64,000 nt of DNA, from the NCBI GenBank assembly GCA_045106235.1, contig JBGCEJ010000023.1, positions 434,001-498,000 of the forward strand, read 5' to 3'. Shown one piece after another: positions 26,360 to 35,552 of this stretch. Position 1 is the stretch's first letter; every line of letters starts with the position of its first letter. The notes beneath the pieces are model-generated. The model was not told the origin of the DNA. It saw only the letters and a program-made list of their open reading frames with translations, and ran no database searches. The stretch comes from UBA4427 sp045106235 (GTDB lineage Bacteria > Myxococcota_A > UBA9160 > UBA4427). The position numbers were made by a program, and so were the translations under genes.

Positions 26360-27523
26360 CTAGTAGCGGGGAACGCTCGGATCGACGGTGAGCGACCAGG
26401 CTTCGATGCCTCCGTCGAGGTTCGTGGCGCCCGTGAAGCCTCGACTCTGCAAGAGCCGAACGGCCTTTTCGCTTCGTCCGCCGTGATGACAATGCACGAC
26501 AAACTCGGCGCCTTTCACATGAAGCAGCTCGCCGATCCGCGCCTCGAGCTCACCCAGCGGAATGCCGTGCGCCCCTTCGATCCGGGCCGTTTCGATCTCG
26601 TCGGCCTCTCGCACATCGAGGAGAAACACGGACTCGCCTGCACGCTGCCGAGCATCGAGATCCGCAGCCGAACACTCGGGCATCTCGCTCGGCGCCGTAC
26701 CTTCTCGCGCCGGCATGCCACAAAAGCCTTCGTAGTCGATCAGCTCGGTAATTTCCGGTGCCTCGCCGCAAACGGGACATTGCGGGTCCTTCGACATTTT
26801 GAACTCGCGCCACTCCATCTCGAGGGCATCGTAATGAAGCAAGCGTCCCACCAGCGTCCGCCCCAAGCCCGTCAGGATCTTCATCGTCTCGGTGGCCTGT
26901 ACAAGCGCGACCGTGCCCGGCAAGATCCCCAAGACGCCCCCCTCTGCACAGGAAGGCACGGCCCCCGGCGGCGGCGGCTCGGGATAGAGACAGCGATAGC
27001 AGGGCCCCTGCGTCGCGTCGAAAACGCTCGCCTGCCCCTCGAAGCGGAAGATCGAACCATGCACGTTGGGCTTGCCCAGCAGCACACAGGCATCGTTGGT
27101 CAGGTAACGCGTCGGAAAATTGTCCGTCCCGTCGACAATCACATCGTAGTCGGCGAAGAGTTCGAGCGCGTTGCTCGAATCGAGTCGCAAGGCATGCGTC
27201 TCCACCTGGACATCGGGATTCAGTCCCGTGAGCCGTGCCTTAGCCACTTCGACTTTGGGCCGACCAATATCCTCGGTCGAATACAAAATCTGGCGCTGCA
27301 GATTCGACGCTGAAACGACATCGTCATCGACCAATCCAATCCGGCCGACTCCTGCGGCGGCCAAGTATTGCGCCGTCGGGCAACCGAGGCCGCCTGCGCC
27401 GATCAACAGCACCGATGCAGAGAGAAGGCGCTGTTGGCCCTCAAGGCCGAGCTCAGGAAGCGTTAGATGCCGTCGGTAGCGATCGAATTGGTCTGGGCGA
27501 AGGGGGGTCTCAGAAGATTTCAT
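26360..27523 (-). CDS. moeZ: MoeB/ThiF adenylyltransferase fused to rhodanese (MoeZ-type)
   Basis: 387 aa. The E1-like domain (residues 1 to about 250) has GAGGLGCPTAQYLAAAGVG and DNFPTRYLTND, and two zinc CxxC pairs (CYRC and CPVCG). A C-terminal rhodanese domain ends in VHCHHGGRSEKA, with active Cys in CHHGGRS, giving the MOCS3/MoeZ layout. These proteins adenylate ubiquitin-like sulfur carriers (ThiS, MoaD, CysO) and add sulfur. No sulfur carrier gene is nearby. ATG 27523 was chosen over 27535 as nearer the usual start. Confidence 0.88.
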   Translation of the reverse strand: MKSSETPLRPDQFDRYRRHLTLPELGLEGQQRLLSASVLLIGAGGLGCPTAQYLAAAGVGRIGLVDDDVVSASNLQRQILYSTEDIGRPKVEVAKARLTGLNPDVQVETHALRLDSSNALELFADYDVIVDGTDNFPTRYLTNDACVLLGKPNVHGSIFRFEGQASVFDATQGPCYRCLYPEPPPPGAVPSCAEGGVLGILPGTVALVQATETMKILTGLGRTLVGRLLHYDALEMEWREFKMSKDPQCPVCGEAPEITELIDYEGFCGMPAREGTAPSEMPECSAADLDARQRAGESVFLLDVREADEIETARIEGAHGIPLGELEARIGELLHVKGAEFVVHCHHGGRSEKAVRLLQSRGFTGATNLDGGIEAWSLTVDPSVPRY

Positions 27524-27658
27524 CACTCTCAGCATCTTCCCCCGAGGTCGCGGATATCCCAGCCCCGGGAGCCCCCAGCGCGAACTCAGTCAAACCCTAG
27601 CGAGCAAAACCCAAGAAAAGGACCTGGACAGCGCTACAGCGAACGCATCTCGAAAAAA

Positions 27659-27745
27659 TGGTGCCGGAGGCGGGACTCGAACCCGCACGACCTTGCGATC
27701 GGGGGATTTTGAGTCCCCTGCGTCTACCGATTCCGCCACTCCGGC
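27659..27745 (-). tRNA. tRNA-Leu (CAA anticodon)
   Basis: Class II tRNA on the minus strand. Reading that strand: GCCGGAG acceptor, D arm with GTGGCGGAATCGGTAGACG, anticodon stem-loop GGGGA-CTCAAAA-TCCCC (anticodon CAA), a long variable arm, and T-arm GCGGG-TTCGAGT-CCCGC. CCA is encoded at the 3' end. It lies between moeZ (which ends upstream in this orientation) and the tRNA-Ala gene. Confidence 0.9.
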
Positions 27746-27861
27746 AGCGGGCCGGCAGCATACCACGAAGCCCGCTGTACGGTCCCCCGTCGGGCCTCCG
27801 CTGCCGATCTTTTGCCGGCTTTGACAGCTTCCCCAGTCGTAGGTAAGGTCTGCGTCCCGGT

Positions 27862-27937
27862 GGGGCCGTAGCTCAGTTGGGAGAGTGCTTGAATGGCATT
27901 CAAGAGGTCGCGGGTTCGATTCCCGCCGGCTCCACCA
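27862..27937 (+). tRNA. tRNA-Ala (GGC anticodon)
   Basis: 76 bases with encoded CCA. GGGGCCG pairs with CGGCTCC (one G/T). The D arm is TAGCTCAGTTGGGAGAG; the anticodon stem-loop is CTTGA-ATGGCAT-TCAAG, giving anticodon GGC (reads GCC). The T-arm is GCGGG-TTCGATT-CCCGC. It diverges from the tRNA-Leu gene with 116 bases between. The 232 bases after it hold no gene I can support. Confidence 0.93.
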
Positions 27938-28169
27938 TTTACCTGCCACCTGTCACCTGTCGGACGACCGATAGGGAGAGGCGTTTAGCCTCCGCGTCGG
28001 CAGACGTGTTTATTTGCTCCGAGGGGCCCAAGGCCGGGGTCGTTCTGGCATCGCCTGAGCGCGCTGGCCCTGACGCTGGGCGAAGCAGCCCAATGCCTAA
28101 GACGCCCGTTGAGCGCGGCCAGCCCTTCATTCCGCGCGCGCGGGCTGCATGGGCATGCTCGGGCTGGAG

Positions 28170-28817
28170 CTAGAGGTCGCCTAGGACGAAGGTGCGGAAG
28201 AAGTAGTCGTCGGTTGAGTTGACGAAGCCTGTGTCGTCATCGTCTTCAGAGCCCGTGCCATCGGCGAAGGGGTTGCCCGAAACGCCCAGGAGATTGGCGA
28301 TCGGGTCGACGTCCGTGCTCGTAGCGCGACTGATGAACTCAACGACGATCGCGTACTCCTCGCCCATCGCAACGTCGCGGCTTTCGATGTCATCGCCGAC
28401 ATCGAACTCAGCAAATTCCGCCTCTCCGAAGGTGGGAAGCGTCGAGGTGTCGACGTCAATCGGCGTGATAATCGAACTCGATTCGTCGGAATCGGGAACG
28501 TCCATCGCGTCGAGGGGCCGAACCGTGACGCGAACCGTTCCGTCATCATCTGAAGCGCCGTCGATCAAGACGATCCAGAACTCCTCGAACAGGCCCGACT
28601 CTTCTTCGATCGTGAAGGTCTGCGCAACGAGAAGATTCGCCTCGTTCAGCGGCCGAAGGACGCTCGCGGCGATATCAAAGTCGAATTCCGCATCCGCGCG
28701 GAGAACTCGGCCTTCCGGACTCCCTCCGCAGCCGAGCGCGAGGAGACCCACGAGGATCAAAAGACTGAGCTGCGTCGCAAGCGACGGGAGCCACTTAATC
28801 TGAGCATTCGGAAACAT
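28170..28817 (-). CDS. Predicted lipoprotein, unknown function
   Basis: 215 aa. The signal peptide (residues about 8-25) ends in a lipobox LALGC, so the mature protein begins at Cys and is probably membrane-anchored. The rest is very acidic (Asp, Glu) and has no motif I know. ATG 28817 is preceded by GGAGGG about five bases away, so I chose it over ATG 28856. Nothing clear in its neighbours indicates function. Confidence 0.68.
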   Translation of the reverse strand: MFPNAQIKWLPSLATQLSLLILVGLLALGCGGSPEGRVLRADAEFDFDIAASVLRPLNEANLLVAQTFTIEEESGLFEEFWIVLIDGASDDDGTVRVTVRPLDAMDVPDSDESSSIITPIDVDTSTLPTFGEAEFAEFDVGDDIESRDVAMGEEYAIVVEFISRATSTDVDPIANLLGVSGNPFADGTGSEDDDDTGFVNSTDDYFFRTFVLGDL

Positions 28818-29152
28818 CACACCCTCCAGTTCGAGACCGAACCTTTCCGTTTCCATCGGAAAATCAAGGCGATAGCTTGAGTCGATGCGTGCGAAATGCA
28901 CCCCTTGGCACCATACTCCTCGACACTCCGCTTAATCCAATATTTTCAGTACTTTAGAGCTCTCAATCAAAGCAATGCATGAGGCCTTGACCCTTTTTCT
29001 GGCGCTCACCTGCCCTGCCCAGCCCTCGAATCAAGCCGGCTGCCCTCAATTCTGGCGACCTCTACGCTATCGCTTCCTCAAGTATCTGCGGCGCTGTCCC
29101 CCCTCACCAGCCCACCTTGCCCTCCTCCCCAAAGACCGAAGGATCCGAATCC
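28818..29152. other. Intergenic, divergent promoters likely
   Basis: 335 bases between the minus-strand lipoprotein gene and the plus-strand enoyl-CoA hydratase gene. It must hold the promoters of both. A short AT-rich stretch (around 28940-28970) is a candidate, but I could not assign reliable -35/-10 hexamers. No tRNA or supported small ORF was seen. Confidence 0.5.
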
Positions 29153-30001
29153 ATGAGCGAAACGTCTGCCCCTATCCGAATCGAACGTAGCGACAAGATC
29201 GCCTGGGTGACCCTCGACGCGCCCCCGATGAATCTGCTCGGCGCGAACCTCATGGGGGCACTCTTCGGCCTTGTCGACGCTATGGAGAAAGACGAAGACA
29301 GCCGGGTCATGGTTCTGCGGAGCGCAGATCCTGACTTTTGGGTCGCCCATGGTGATGTGGAATCGATCACTCAAGTCCCGACCGACCCAGCCCCCGAAGC
29401 CGTCGAACTACCGATGACCCACCTTCTCATGGAGCGCCTCCGCAAGCTGCCGCAGGTCACGATCGCGCAGATCGAAGGCTATGCCCGAGGCGGCGGCAGT
29501 GAACTCGCCCTCGCCTGCGATATGCGTTTCGCGACCCTGGACAAGGCGGTCTTTGGGCAACCCGAAATCGCCCTCGGGATCCTACCTGGGGCGGGCGGAA
29601 CGGCCCGGCTCACCCGACTCCTGGGGCGCGCCCGCGCTTCAGAGATCATCCTCGGCGGAGATGATTTCAGCGCCGCTGAGGCGGAGCGCTACGGCTGGAT
29701 CAACCGCGCCCTGCCCGCAGACGAGGTCGGCCCTTTCGTCGAGCGACTGGCGCGGCGCATAGCAACGTTCCCTCGCACCGCTCTCATCGCCGCGAAGCAA
29801 ACCGTGCAAACGATCAGCGACCGCGACATGGAAGCCGACCTCCTCCTTGAGCAGCGGGCCTTTGACGCGCTGATGAGCGACCCCACGTCCGAGCGCGTCC
29901 CTAGAATGGAGCGCTTCCTCGCTAAGGGCATCCAGACCCGCGAAGGCGAGACCGGCCTCGCGAACGCCTGCGAGCGCCTCGGCGATCGAGATCCCGCTTA
30001 A
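29153..30001 (+). CDS. Enoyl-CoA hydratase/isomerase family protein
   Basis: 282 aa crotonase-fold protein. Motifs: VTLDAPPMNLLG, GYARGGGSELALACDMRFA (oxyanion region and first Glu), and FGQPEIALGILPGAGGT (second Glu). It probably acts on an acyl-CoA in beta-oxidation or another catabolic route; the substrate is not readable. ATG 29153 is the likely start, with GTG/ATG options further upstream in a non-conserved region. It is convergent with the sulfotransferase gene across 12 bases. Confidence 0.85.
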   Translation: MSETSAPIRIERSDKIAWVTLDAPPMNLLGANLMGALFGLVDAMEKDEDSRVMVLRSADPDFWVAHGDVESITQVPTDPAPEAVELPMTHLLMERLRKLPQVTIAQIEGYARGGGSELALACDMRFATLDKAVFGQPEIALGILPGAGGTARLTRLLGRARASEIILGGDDFSAAEAERYGWINRALPADEVGPFVERLARRIATFPRTALIAAKQTVQTISDRDMEADLLLEQRAFDALMSDPTSERVPRMERFLAKGIQTREGETGLANACERLGDRDPA

Positions 30002-30013
30002 CAGCCCGAAGGC

Positions 30014-31285
30014 CTAGTCCTCGAGGGCGACGCCAAAACCTTCAATATAAGGCGCGAGCCCCGTGCGTAACTCCGTCGCTGTGAAGCCCCATTCTTCGGG
30101 GGTATAGCGATGCACACCGAATTTCCCTTTCGGCTTTTCTGCGAGATAGGCACGAATGCGCTCCCCGTGCGCGTCGGTGAACGGGCGCCCCATCCCCTCG
30201 TATACACCTCGAAGGGTTTCCACGGGATCCTGAACCAATGACTGAAACGGCACATCCTGAAACCGATCAGGCCAATCCCCCGCCGCACGGCGCTCTGTCA
30301 CCGAGTTGAGCCCCGCCGTGAAGGCCATCCCGATGGAGCGCGCATGCTGTTCGAGATTGACCTCGTCCATGCGCATCCACTGAACCAGAGATGTCGCGCT
30401 CACCGTCGACGGCATCGTCTTCGCAGGGTCACGATGAGTCTGCACGATCCAGGCGTCCGGGAAGGTGTTAAAAACGAGGTCGAGCATGAGGAGATGTCCG
30501 GGCGTCTTGAGCAACCAGGTCCGTTTGGGCTGACCAAACTGGAGAACCTGCAGCGCGCGCTTTTCAAAGGCGTAGGTCTCGACCATATCGGTCTCCATCC
30601 CGATCGCGCCGATCATTCCCCAATGCGCGCCGCAAAAACTCCCCGTCGTGAGCGTGATGCATTCAACCGGAAGATCCGACCTCAGCTCATGCACCGCTGC
30701 GAATTCCGGCTGTACATCTGCCCAGAACTCCTGCTCACACTCGCTCCATTCCAGACGCTGCGACAGGCTCTCCCCGCCTGCGGCTACGGGGTGCAAAGCC
30801 TCTGCCCCGACCGGGCCACGCAGATCAGGATCTAGCCAGAGGAGTTCGAACATGATCGAAGTGCCAGACCGCGCAGGTCCCGTCACGAGAATCGGCGCAA
30901 TAATCTCCTCCTCTGCGATTTCGGGATGGGCTGCCCACATTTCGTGAAGCTGCATCCGCGTGCGCAGGGATCGCAAGAGTTCCTGTTTTGTCATCAGGCG
31001 GCCAACGACGTTCATGTCAGCAGCATCGAGCGTCGCCACGAGGCTTGCGTAACGGCGGCGCCAGAGGGGATCTCCGAACTCGCCGAGCTCCGGATTCGAG
31101 GCGGAGAGACCGAGGCTCTCGGCGCATTCATCAATCCAGGCCTCCGCCTCAAAGGGAATCATCCGGCGTGCGCCCGCCGCGCCCCCGCCCACTGAATCGC
31201 CCATCGCGTTCATGCGACGGACCCAATCGGGCCGCTGATACCGCGCAGCCATACTCTGCATCGTCTTAATCTCCGCTTCGCCCAT
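30014..31285 (-). CDS. Sulfotransferase family protein
   Basis: 423 aa. The PAPS-binding loop is VTGPARSGTSIMFELL (about residues 133-148), and WLLKTPGHLLMLDLVFNTFP with the HRDP that follows is the 3'-phosphate region typical of bacterial sulfotransferase family 3. Such enzymes sulfate alcohols or sterol-like compounds; the substrate is not inferred. ATG 31285 has AGGAGGG ten bases upstream; a longer frame to 31465 is rejected. It is divergent from the SDR gene at 31406. Confidence 0.85.
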   Translation of the reverse strand: MGEAEIKTMQSMAARYQRPDWVRRMNAMGDSVGGGAAGARRMIPFEAEAWIDECAESLGLSASNPELGEFGDPLWRRRYASLVATLDAADMNVVGRLMTKQELLRSLRTRMQLHEMWAAHPEIAEEEIIAPILVTGPARSGTSIMFELLWLDPDLRGPVGAEALHPVAAGGESLSQRLEWSECEQEFWADVQPEFAAVHELRSDLPVECITLTTGSFCGAHWGMIGAIGMETDMVETYAFEKRALQVLQFGQPKRTWLLKTPGHLLMLDLVFNTFPDAWIVQTHRDPAKTMPSTVSATSLVQWMRMDEVNLEQHARSIGMAFTAGLNSVTERRAAGDWPDRFQDVPFQSLVQDPVETLRGVYEGMGRPFTDAHGERIRAYLAEKPKGKFGVHRYTPEEWGFTATELRTGLAPYIEGFGVALED

Positions 31286-31405
31286 CTCTTTTGCCCTCCT
31301 GCTCGCCTCGAGGTCGAGGCGCTTCCCCTTCCCAGACTCTACACTGAGCGGCGGCGAAGAATCATCAATGAACGCAGGCCTCCACGGCCACAAAAGGAAT
31401 TCGGC

Positions 31406-32161
31406 ATGGGCAATCTCGACGGAAAAATCGCAATCGTGACCGGCGGCGGACAAGGAGTGGGACAAGGTATTGCCTTCGCTCTCGCCGCAGAAGGCGCGGT
31501 TCTGGCCTTGACGGGTAGGACGCTCTCAAAGCTTGAAACCTCGGCCGCCGAAATCGAGCGCCGAGGCGGGCGCGCAATCGCCGTCGAGTGCAACGTCAAA
31601 TCCGAGGACTCGCTCAAAGCCCTCGTCGACCGAGTCGTCGGGGAGCTCGGCACCATCGACATTCTCGTGAATAACGCACAGGAAGTGCCGCTCGGCCCTC
31701 TGCTGGGCGTCACCGAAGCGGCTTTCGAGGCCGGATGGGAATCGGGGCCGCTGGCCACCTTCCGGCTGATGAAGCTCTGCCATCCCCACCTGAAAGGCGG
31801 AGGCTGCATCGTCAACCTCGGCAGCACTGCGGCGAAGCGCTGGGATATGTCCAACTACGGATGTTATGCCGCGGTCAAGGAAGCGATCCGCTCGCTCACG
31901 CAAGCGGCGGCCTGTGAGTGGGCTATGGACGGGATCCGGACCAACGTCGTTCTGCCGCATGCCTCCTCCCCTGCGCTCGCCGGTTGGATCGAGGGCAACC
32001 CCGAAGAAGCAGAGGCTTTCATGGCGACGATTCCTATGCGCCGAGTGGGCGATTGCGAGGAAGATATTGGACGCTTCGTTGCGCAGCTATGCTCGGATGG
32101 CTCGCGGTACATAAACGGGCAGAGCATCGCAATCGATGGTGGCCAGGCGCATATGGGCTGA
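31406..32161 (+). CDS. Short-chain dehydrogenase/reductase
   Basis: 251 aa classical SDR. The NAD(P) loop is VTGGGQGVGQGIAFAL, NNAQ replaces the NNAG motif, and the active-site YAAVK (Tyr, Lys) follows a Ser in NLGSTAA. The C-terminus YINGQSIAIDGGQ is typical. It oxidises or reduces an alcohol/ketone of unknown identity. It lies between sulfotransferase and thioesterase genes, fitting a lipid or steroid-type accessory locus. Confidence 0.88.
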   Translation: MGNLDGKIAIVTGGGQGVGQGIAFALAAEGAVLALTGRTLSKLETSAAEIERRGGRAIAVECNVKSEDSLKALVDRVVGELGTIDILVNNAQEVPLGPLLGVTEAAFEAGWESGPLATFRLMKLCHPHLKGGGCIVNLGSTAAKRWDMSNYGCYAAVKEAIRSLTQAAACEWAMDGIRTNVVLPHASSPALAGWIEGNPEEAEAFMATIPMRRVGDCEEDIGRFVAQLCSDGSRYINGQSIAIDGGQAHMG

Positions 32162-32244
32162 TCACGGGACGGACTGTCGGGCTTGTAAAGCTGCGGCTCA
32201 GGCTCTTGGAACGTGTCACGGCGCCTGAGCGCCTCCCCGCGCCG

Positions 32245-32964
32245 CTACTTCTCGCGCAGATGCCAGTCGGATGCTTTGGGGTCGAGATCGAAGGACACGA
32301 AAAGGGCTTCGGCCTCGGTGACCACCTGGCCTCCCACCAGGCATCGCCCGCGCGTCAGGATTTTCCGGCCGTCGATCCGCTCGACCCAGCCCTCAAAACG
32401 CAGCAAATCATAGAGCGGCGTCGGCTTCCGGTACTTGATGCTAAGCTTGCCGGTTGGCCCGCCGACTTGCCGTAAAATATTCGCCGCCGCCAGGACCTCG
32501 TCGTAGATCGCGGCGATCACGCCACCGTGCACGAGCCCTGTGCCGCCCTCTACGGTTTCGTCTAGCCGGATCTCGGAAACGGCAACTTCCCCCTCGGCAT
32601 GGAGCTTGATGCCGTACGAGGCGGGATTCAGCTTGCCCATAATTGGGCTGAACGGGAGGTAATCCATCCCCTCGCCGCGCTTTTTCCATTCCGATTCAAC
32701 CAAGGCGACCCGCTTCCCCCGCGCTTCCGCCTCCATCGCTTCGGCGAGCGCCGTCGCTTGGTCCGCGAGCGAAGCGAAAACGGCTTCGGGAGCATCGAGT
32801 TCAACACTGGCCGCGGCTTGACGGCGAATAGCGTCGGCCAGTCTCTGCCAATCCGGATGCTCTCTAGAAACGAGCGGCTCCGTTCTGCGCGCCAACCGAT
32901 CGGCACGCTTCGCTTCGGCCGCGGCATCCTTCGGCCGTTCCTCTTCTTCCGTTGAACGGTTCAA
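32245..32964 (-). CDS. PaaI-family (hotdog) thioesterase
   Basis: 239 aa. The last 150 residues are the hotdog fold, with HGGVIAAIYDEVLAAAN near residue 150 and ILTRGRCLVGGQVVTEAEALF near the end. The N-terminal part is Lys/Glu/Ala-rich and probably helical. It may hydrolyse an acyl-CoA. It is transcribed opposite to the upstream SDR and 154 bases from the ferredoxin gene. Confidence 0.82.
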   Translation of the reverse strand: MNRSTEEEERPKDAAAEAKRADRLARRTEPLVSREHPDWQRLADAIRRQAAASVELDAPEAVFASLADQATALAEAMEAEARGKRVALVESEWKKRGEGMDYLPFSPIMGKLNPASYGIKLHAEGEVAVSEIRLDETVEGGTGLVHGGVIAAIYDEVLAAANILRQVGGPTGKLSIKYRKPTPLYDLLRFEGWVERIDGRKILTRGRCLVGGQVVTEAEALFVSFDLDPKASDWHLREK

Positions 32965-33046
32965 CTTCGATTCCTTTGATCAATCTAGTTGGGGCAATTC
33001 GCAATGGTGAAGACGCGCTCGTCAATACGCGCCCGTCAATACGAAA

Positions 33047-33076
33047 GGGGCACGCGGTTCGAAAACCGTGTGCCCC
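33047..33076 (-). terminator. Hairpin terminator after the ferredoxin gene
   Basis: 13-base stem GGGGCACGCGGTT / AACCGTGTGCCCC with one G/T pair and loop CGAA. On the minus strand it lies 42 bases beyond the ferredoxin stop and is followed by a short T run. The hairpin is strong; the T run is short, so termination efficiency is uncertain. Confidence 0.75.
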
Positions 33077-33118
33077 TGATCATTTGAGCAAAAAAGAGGC
33101 GCAGGGCGCCCTATCCAC

Positions 33119-33310
33119 TCAGCCTTCGATGCGAATGGCCTGTCGCGGGCAAAGCCGCTCGGCATCCTGGAGCTTCGCTCGCAGCTCTTCCGGCGCGTCA
33201 TCCATCAGCACCGTCAGCGTATCGTCATCTTCAACCCGGAAAACCTCGGGACAGGCCTCCATGCAGAGCGCGTTTGCCTCGCAGAGGTCATAGTCCACCA
33301 CCACCTTCAT
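33119..33310 (-). CDS. Small ferredoxin (3Fe-4S or 4Fe-4S type)
   Basis: 63 aa. Cysteines at 10, 16, 20 and 54 (CEANALCMEAC, then LCP) match small [3Fe-4S] ferredoxins of cytochrome P450 and related oxygenases, with a C-x5-C spacing replacing the usual CxxC. The start MKVVVDYDLC is canonical. It may feed an oxygenase such as those of lipid degradation; none is adjacent. A strong hairpin follows the stop. Confidence 0.85.
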   Translation of the reverse strand: MKVVVDYDLCEANALCMEACPEVFRVEDDDTLTVLMDDAPEELRAKLQDAERLCPRQAIRIEG

Positions 33311-33552
33311 GGATCTCTCCTATCCCTGTCTTTCGACTCTTCGGTCCGCGTCATGGAACGTGCCCGCAGGCTTCGAACTCGACTCGGTCCCGATCTTGTC
33401 CTGCAGTCGACCGGGGCATTTTCTCCGGCGTGTCCAAGACATTTTCATCCCTGCTCTGAAGCAGAGGCCCTAGATTTTACCCCATCTATTCTCGACCTGC
33501 CCAGACTTCTCCAAAGCAAAAAAACGAGACTTTTGGGCCCTTGGATCTCCGC

Positions 33553-34410
33553 CTATTCTTCGCAAACCAAGCGACATGAGCCGCCAGACTTCACGATGCG
33601 CCCCGCCGTCGGTCCGGCGAAATGCGTTCCGATCACAAGGACCGGCTGGTCCCCATAGCGATCGACAAAAGCCCTTCGCGTCTCGGTCGCCATTGCCGGA
33701 ATCGCGTCGGGATGACTTCCCCAGCCCGGCTCAGCGAGTTGAACCGGATGGTGGACCATATCCCCGGTGATCACGGCGCGCTGATTCCCTGATTCAATCC
33801 GCACACTCACATGTCCCGGCGTATGTCCCGGCGTCGGCTCGAGGGAAACCTCTCCGGTCAGAGCATGCCCCGACTCAACCAAGGCGTGGAGCCCCGCATC
33901 CACAACGGGCTGAACCGTGAAACGCAGATCGATATTCTCGTCCTCGACCCCCGACGTCCAATGCTCATACTCCTCGCGTCCGAAGAGATACTCGGCATTG
34001 GGAAACGTCGGCACCCACTCTCCGTCCACGAGCATCGTATTCCAGCCCACGTGATCGAAATGCAGGTGCGTGCAGAGCACGTAGTCGACCTGCTCCCGGG
34101 GCACGACCTTCTCGAGCCGCGCCAAGAAATCCGTCTGCATCGGCTCGAGGCCCATCGGAAGTTCCCGATCATTCCCCATGCAGGTATCGACGACGATCGT
34201 CTTGCCCCCAGACTCGACCACCAAGGCATGAATCGAGAGACGAATATTCCCGTCCTCATCCATGAAATGCGGTTTCAGCCAGGATGCATGTTTCGCCATT
34301 CGGTCCGGCTCGATATTCGCAATCAAACCCTCAGCAGGGAGCGGCGCCTCCGACTCTTGAACGCGCGTGACCTTCACATCACCAATTTGCCAGCTCAATT
34401 CATCTGTCAT
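33553..34410 (-). CDS. Metallo-beta-lactamase-fold hydrolase, lactonase-like
   Basis: 285 aa. The HxHxDH motif is CTHLHFDHVGWNTM, followed by PGHTPGHVSV and VITGDMVHHPVQL, which supply the other metal ligands. It resembles the AHL-lactonase/AttM-like branch, but substrate choice is open. It stands alone on the minus strand, downstream of the SDR/thiolase unit behind a terminator. About 240 bases of mostly non-coding sequence (33311-33552) follow it. Confidence 0.83.
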   Translation of the reverse strand: MTDELSWQIGDVKVTRVQESEAPLPAEGLIANIEPDRMAKHASWLKPHFMDEDGNIRLSIHALVVESGGKTIVVDTCMGNDRELPMGLEPMQTDFLARLEKVVPREQVDYVLCTHLHFDHVGWNTMLVDGEWVPTFPNAEYLFGREEYEHWTSGVEDENIDLRFTVQPVVDAGLHALVESGHALTGEVSLEPTPGHTPGHVSVRIESGNQRAVITGDMVHHPVQLAEPGWGSHPDAIPAMATETRRAFVDRYGDQPVLVIGTHFAGPTAGRIVKSGGSCRLVCEE

Positions 34411-34471
34411 TCCACTCTCCCTTCGACGCCGCGGTCATCGCTTCGCCTCCGCTCTCATCCTAGAACAAAAA

Positions 34472-34503
34472 CCGCCCGCCCCGACAAGCGTCGGGACGGG
34501 CGG
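34472..34503 (-). terminator. Terminator of the TetR-thiolase-SDR unit
   Basis: Stem CCGCCCGCCCCGAC / GTCGGGACGGGCGG (one mismatch) with loop AAGC. On the minus strand it begins 60 bases after the SDR stop and is followed by TTTTTGTTCT. This is a typical intrinsic terminator and isolates the unit from the MBL gene. Confidence 0.82.
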
Positions 34504-34562
34504 AGTGTTCCAAGGTCTGCGCTCCAAAGCCATCACGTCGACGGCCGAAGAGCTCGGCGGAG

Positions 34563-35480
34563 CTAGATCGTCGGCGGCACGATAAAACTATCCTTGATGG
34601 GCTCTTTGCCCTCAAAGAAGCCGCCCACGTGCTTCACGACCTCTTCGCGAGTCCAGACATCCTCGCAGTGGAACTCGCCGTCCCGCTTCGGATAACCGAG
34701 CACCGCGATTTCCTTGCCCCAGACGATGAAGACGTTGCCCGAGATATGCTGCGCCGCAGGGGACGCCAGATAGCCCACGAGGGGCGTCACATGAGACGGA
34801 TTGAAGACATCAAAGCCCTCTTCCGGCTCTTTGAACCATTGAATGTTCTGCCCGACCATCGTCATCGCCGTGCGTGCCCGCGGCATATAGGTATTCGCAG
34901 TCACGCCGTATTTTGCGAGCGCCTGTGCTGCACCATTCGTGATCGCGATGATCCCCGCCTTGGCCGCCGAATAGTTAGGCTGCCCCGGATCCGCAAAAAG
35001 CGCCGCTTCGGACGCCGTGCTGATGATGCGGCCATAAACCTGACCTTCAGCCTTCCCCTTCGTACGAAAGTACTCAGCGGCATGCCGAATCCCGCAGAAA
35101 TGCCCCTTCATATGCACCCGGACGACCGAATCGAATTCCTCTTCGTTCATCGAGAACAGCATCTTGTCGCGGCAGAAGCCTGCATTGCTCAGCAATATAT
35201 TGAAGTCGCCGAAGGTATCGATGGCCGTTTGGATCATCGCCTTCGAGTCGTCCCAATTAGCGACGTCTCCGAAATGCGCGACCGCTTCGCCGCCCATTGC
35301 CTTGATCTCGTCCACGACTTCCCGGCCCGCAGATTCGTCCTTGCCGCTGCCATCCGCGGCGACGCCGAGATCATTGATCACGAGACGCGCGCCTTGCTTC
35401 GCGAATTCGAGGGCCTGCATCTTCCCAAGGCCGCGGCCCGCGCCGGTCACCACGGCCACCTTGCCGTCTAGTTCACCCAT
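34563..35480 (-). CDS. Short-chain dehydrogenase/reductase, 305 aa
   Basis: NAD(P) loop VTGAGRGLGKMQALEF, LVINDLGVAADGSGKDESA, SNAGFCRDKMLFSM, and the catalytic NYSAAKAG (Tyr, Lys). The long loop after LGV and the C-terminal extension resemble SDRs of the 17-beta-HSD4/peroxisomal multifunctional type that serve acyl-CoA oxidation. It lies 72 bases after the thiolase gene and ends in a terminator. Likely a beta-oxidation-type hydroxyacyl dehydrogenase; substrate unknown. Confidence 0.88.
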   Translation of the reverse strand: MGELDGKVAVVTGAGRGLGKMQALEFAKQGARLVINDLGVAADGSGKDESAGREVVDEIKAMGGEAVAHFGDVANWDDSKAMIQTAIDTFGDFNILLSNAGFCRDKMLFSMNEEEFDSVVRVHMKGHFCGIRHAAEYFRTKGKAEGQVYGRIISTASEAALFADPGQPNYSAAKAGIIAITNGAAQALAKYGVTANTYMPRARTAMTMVGQNIQWFKEPEEGFDVFNPSHVTPLVGYLASPAAQHISGNVFIVWGKEIAVLGYPKRDGEFHCEDVWTREEVVKHVGGFFEGKEPIKDSFIVPPTI

Positions 35481-35552
35481 TTGTGTATTTCTCCTGAATT
35501 TCGATTTCGTCCTGAGAGCCCTGCCCGGACCCTCATGGCTAGTTCGTGGGCT

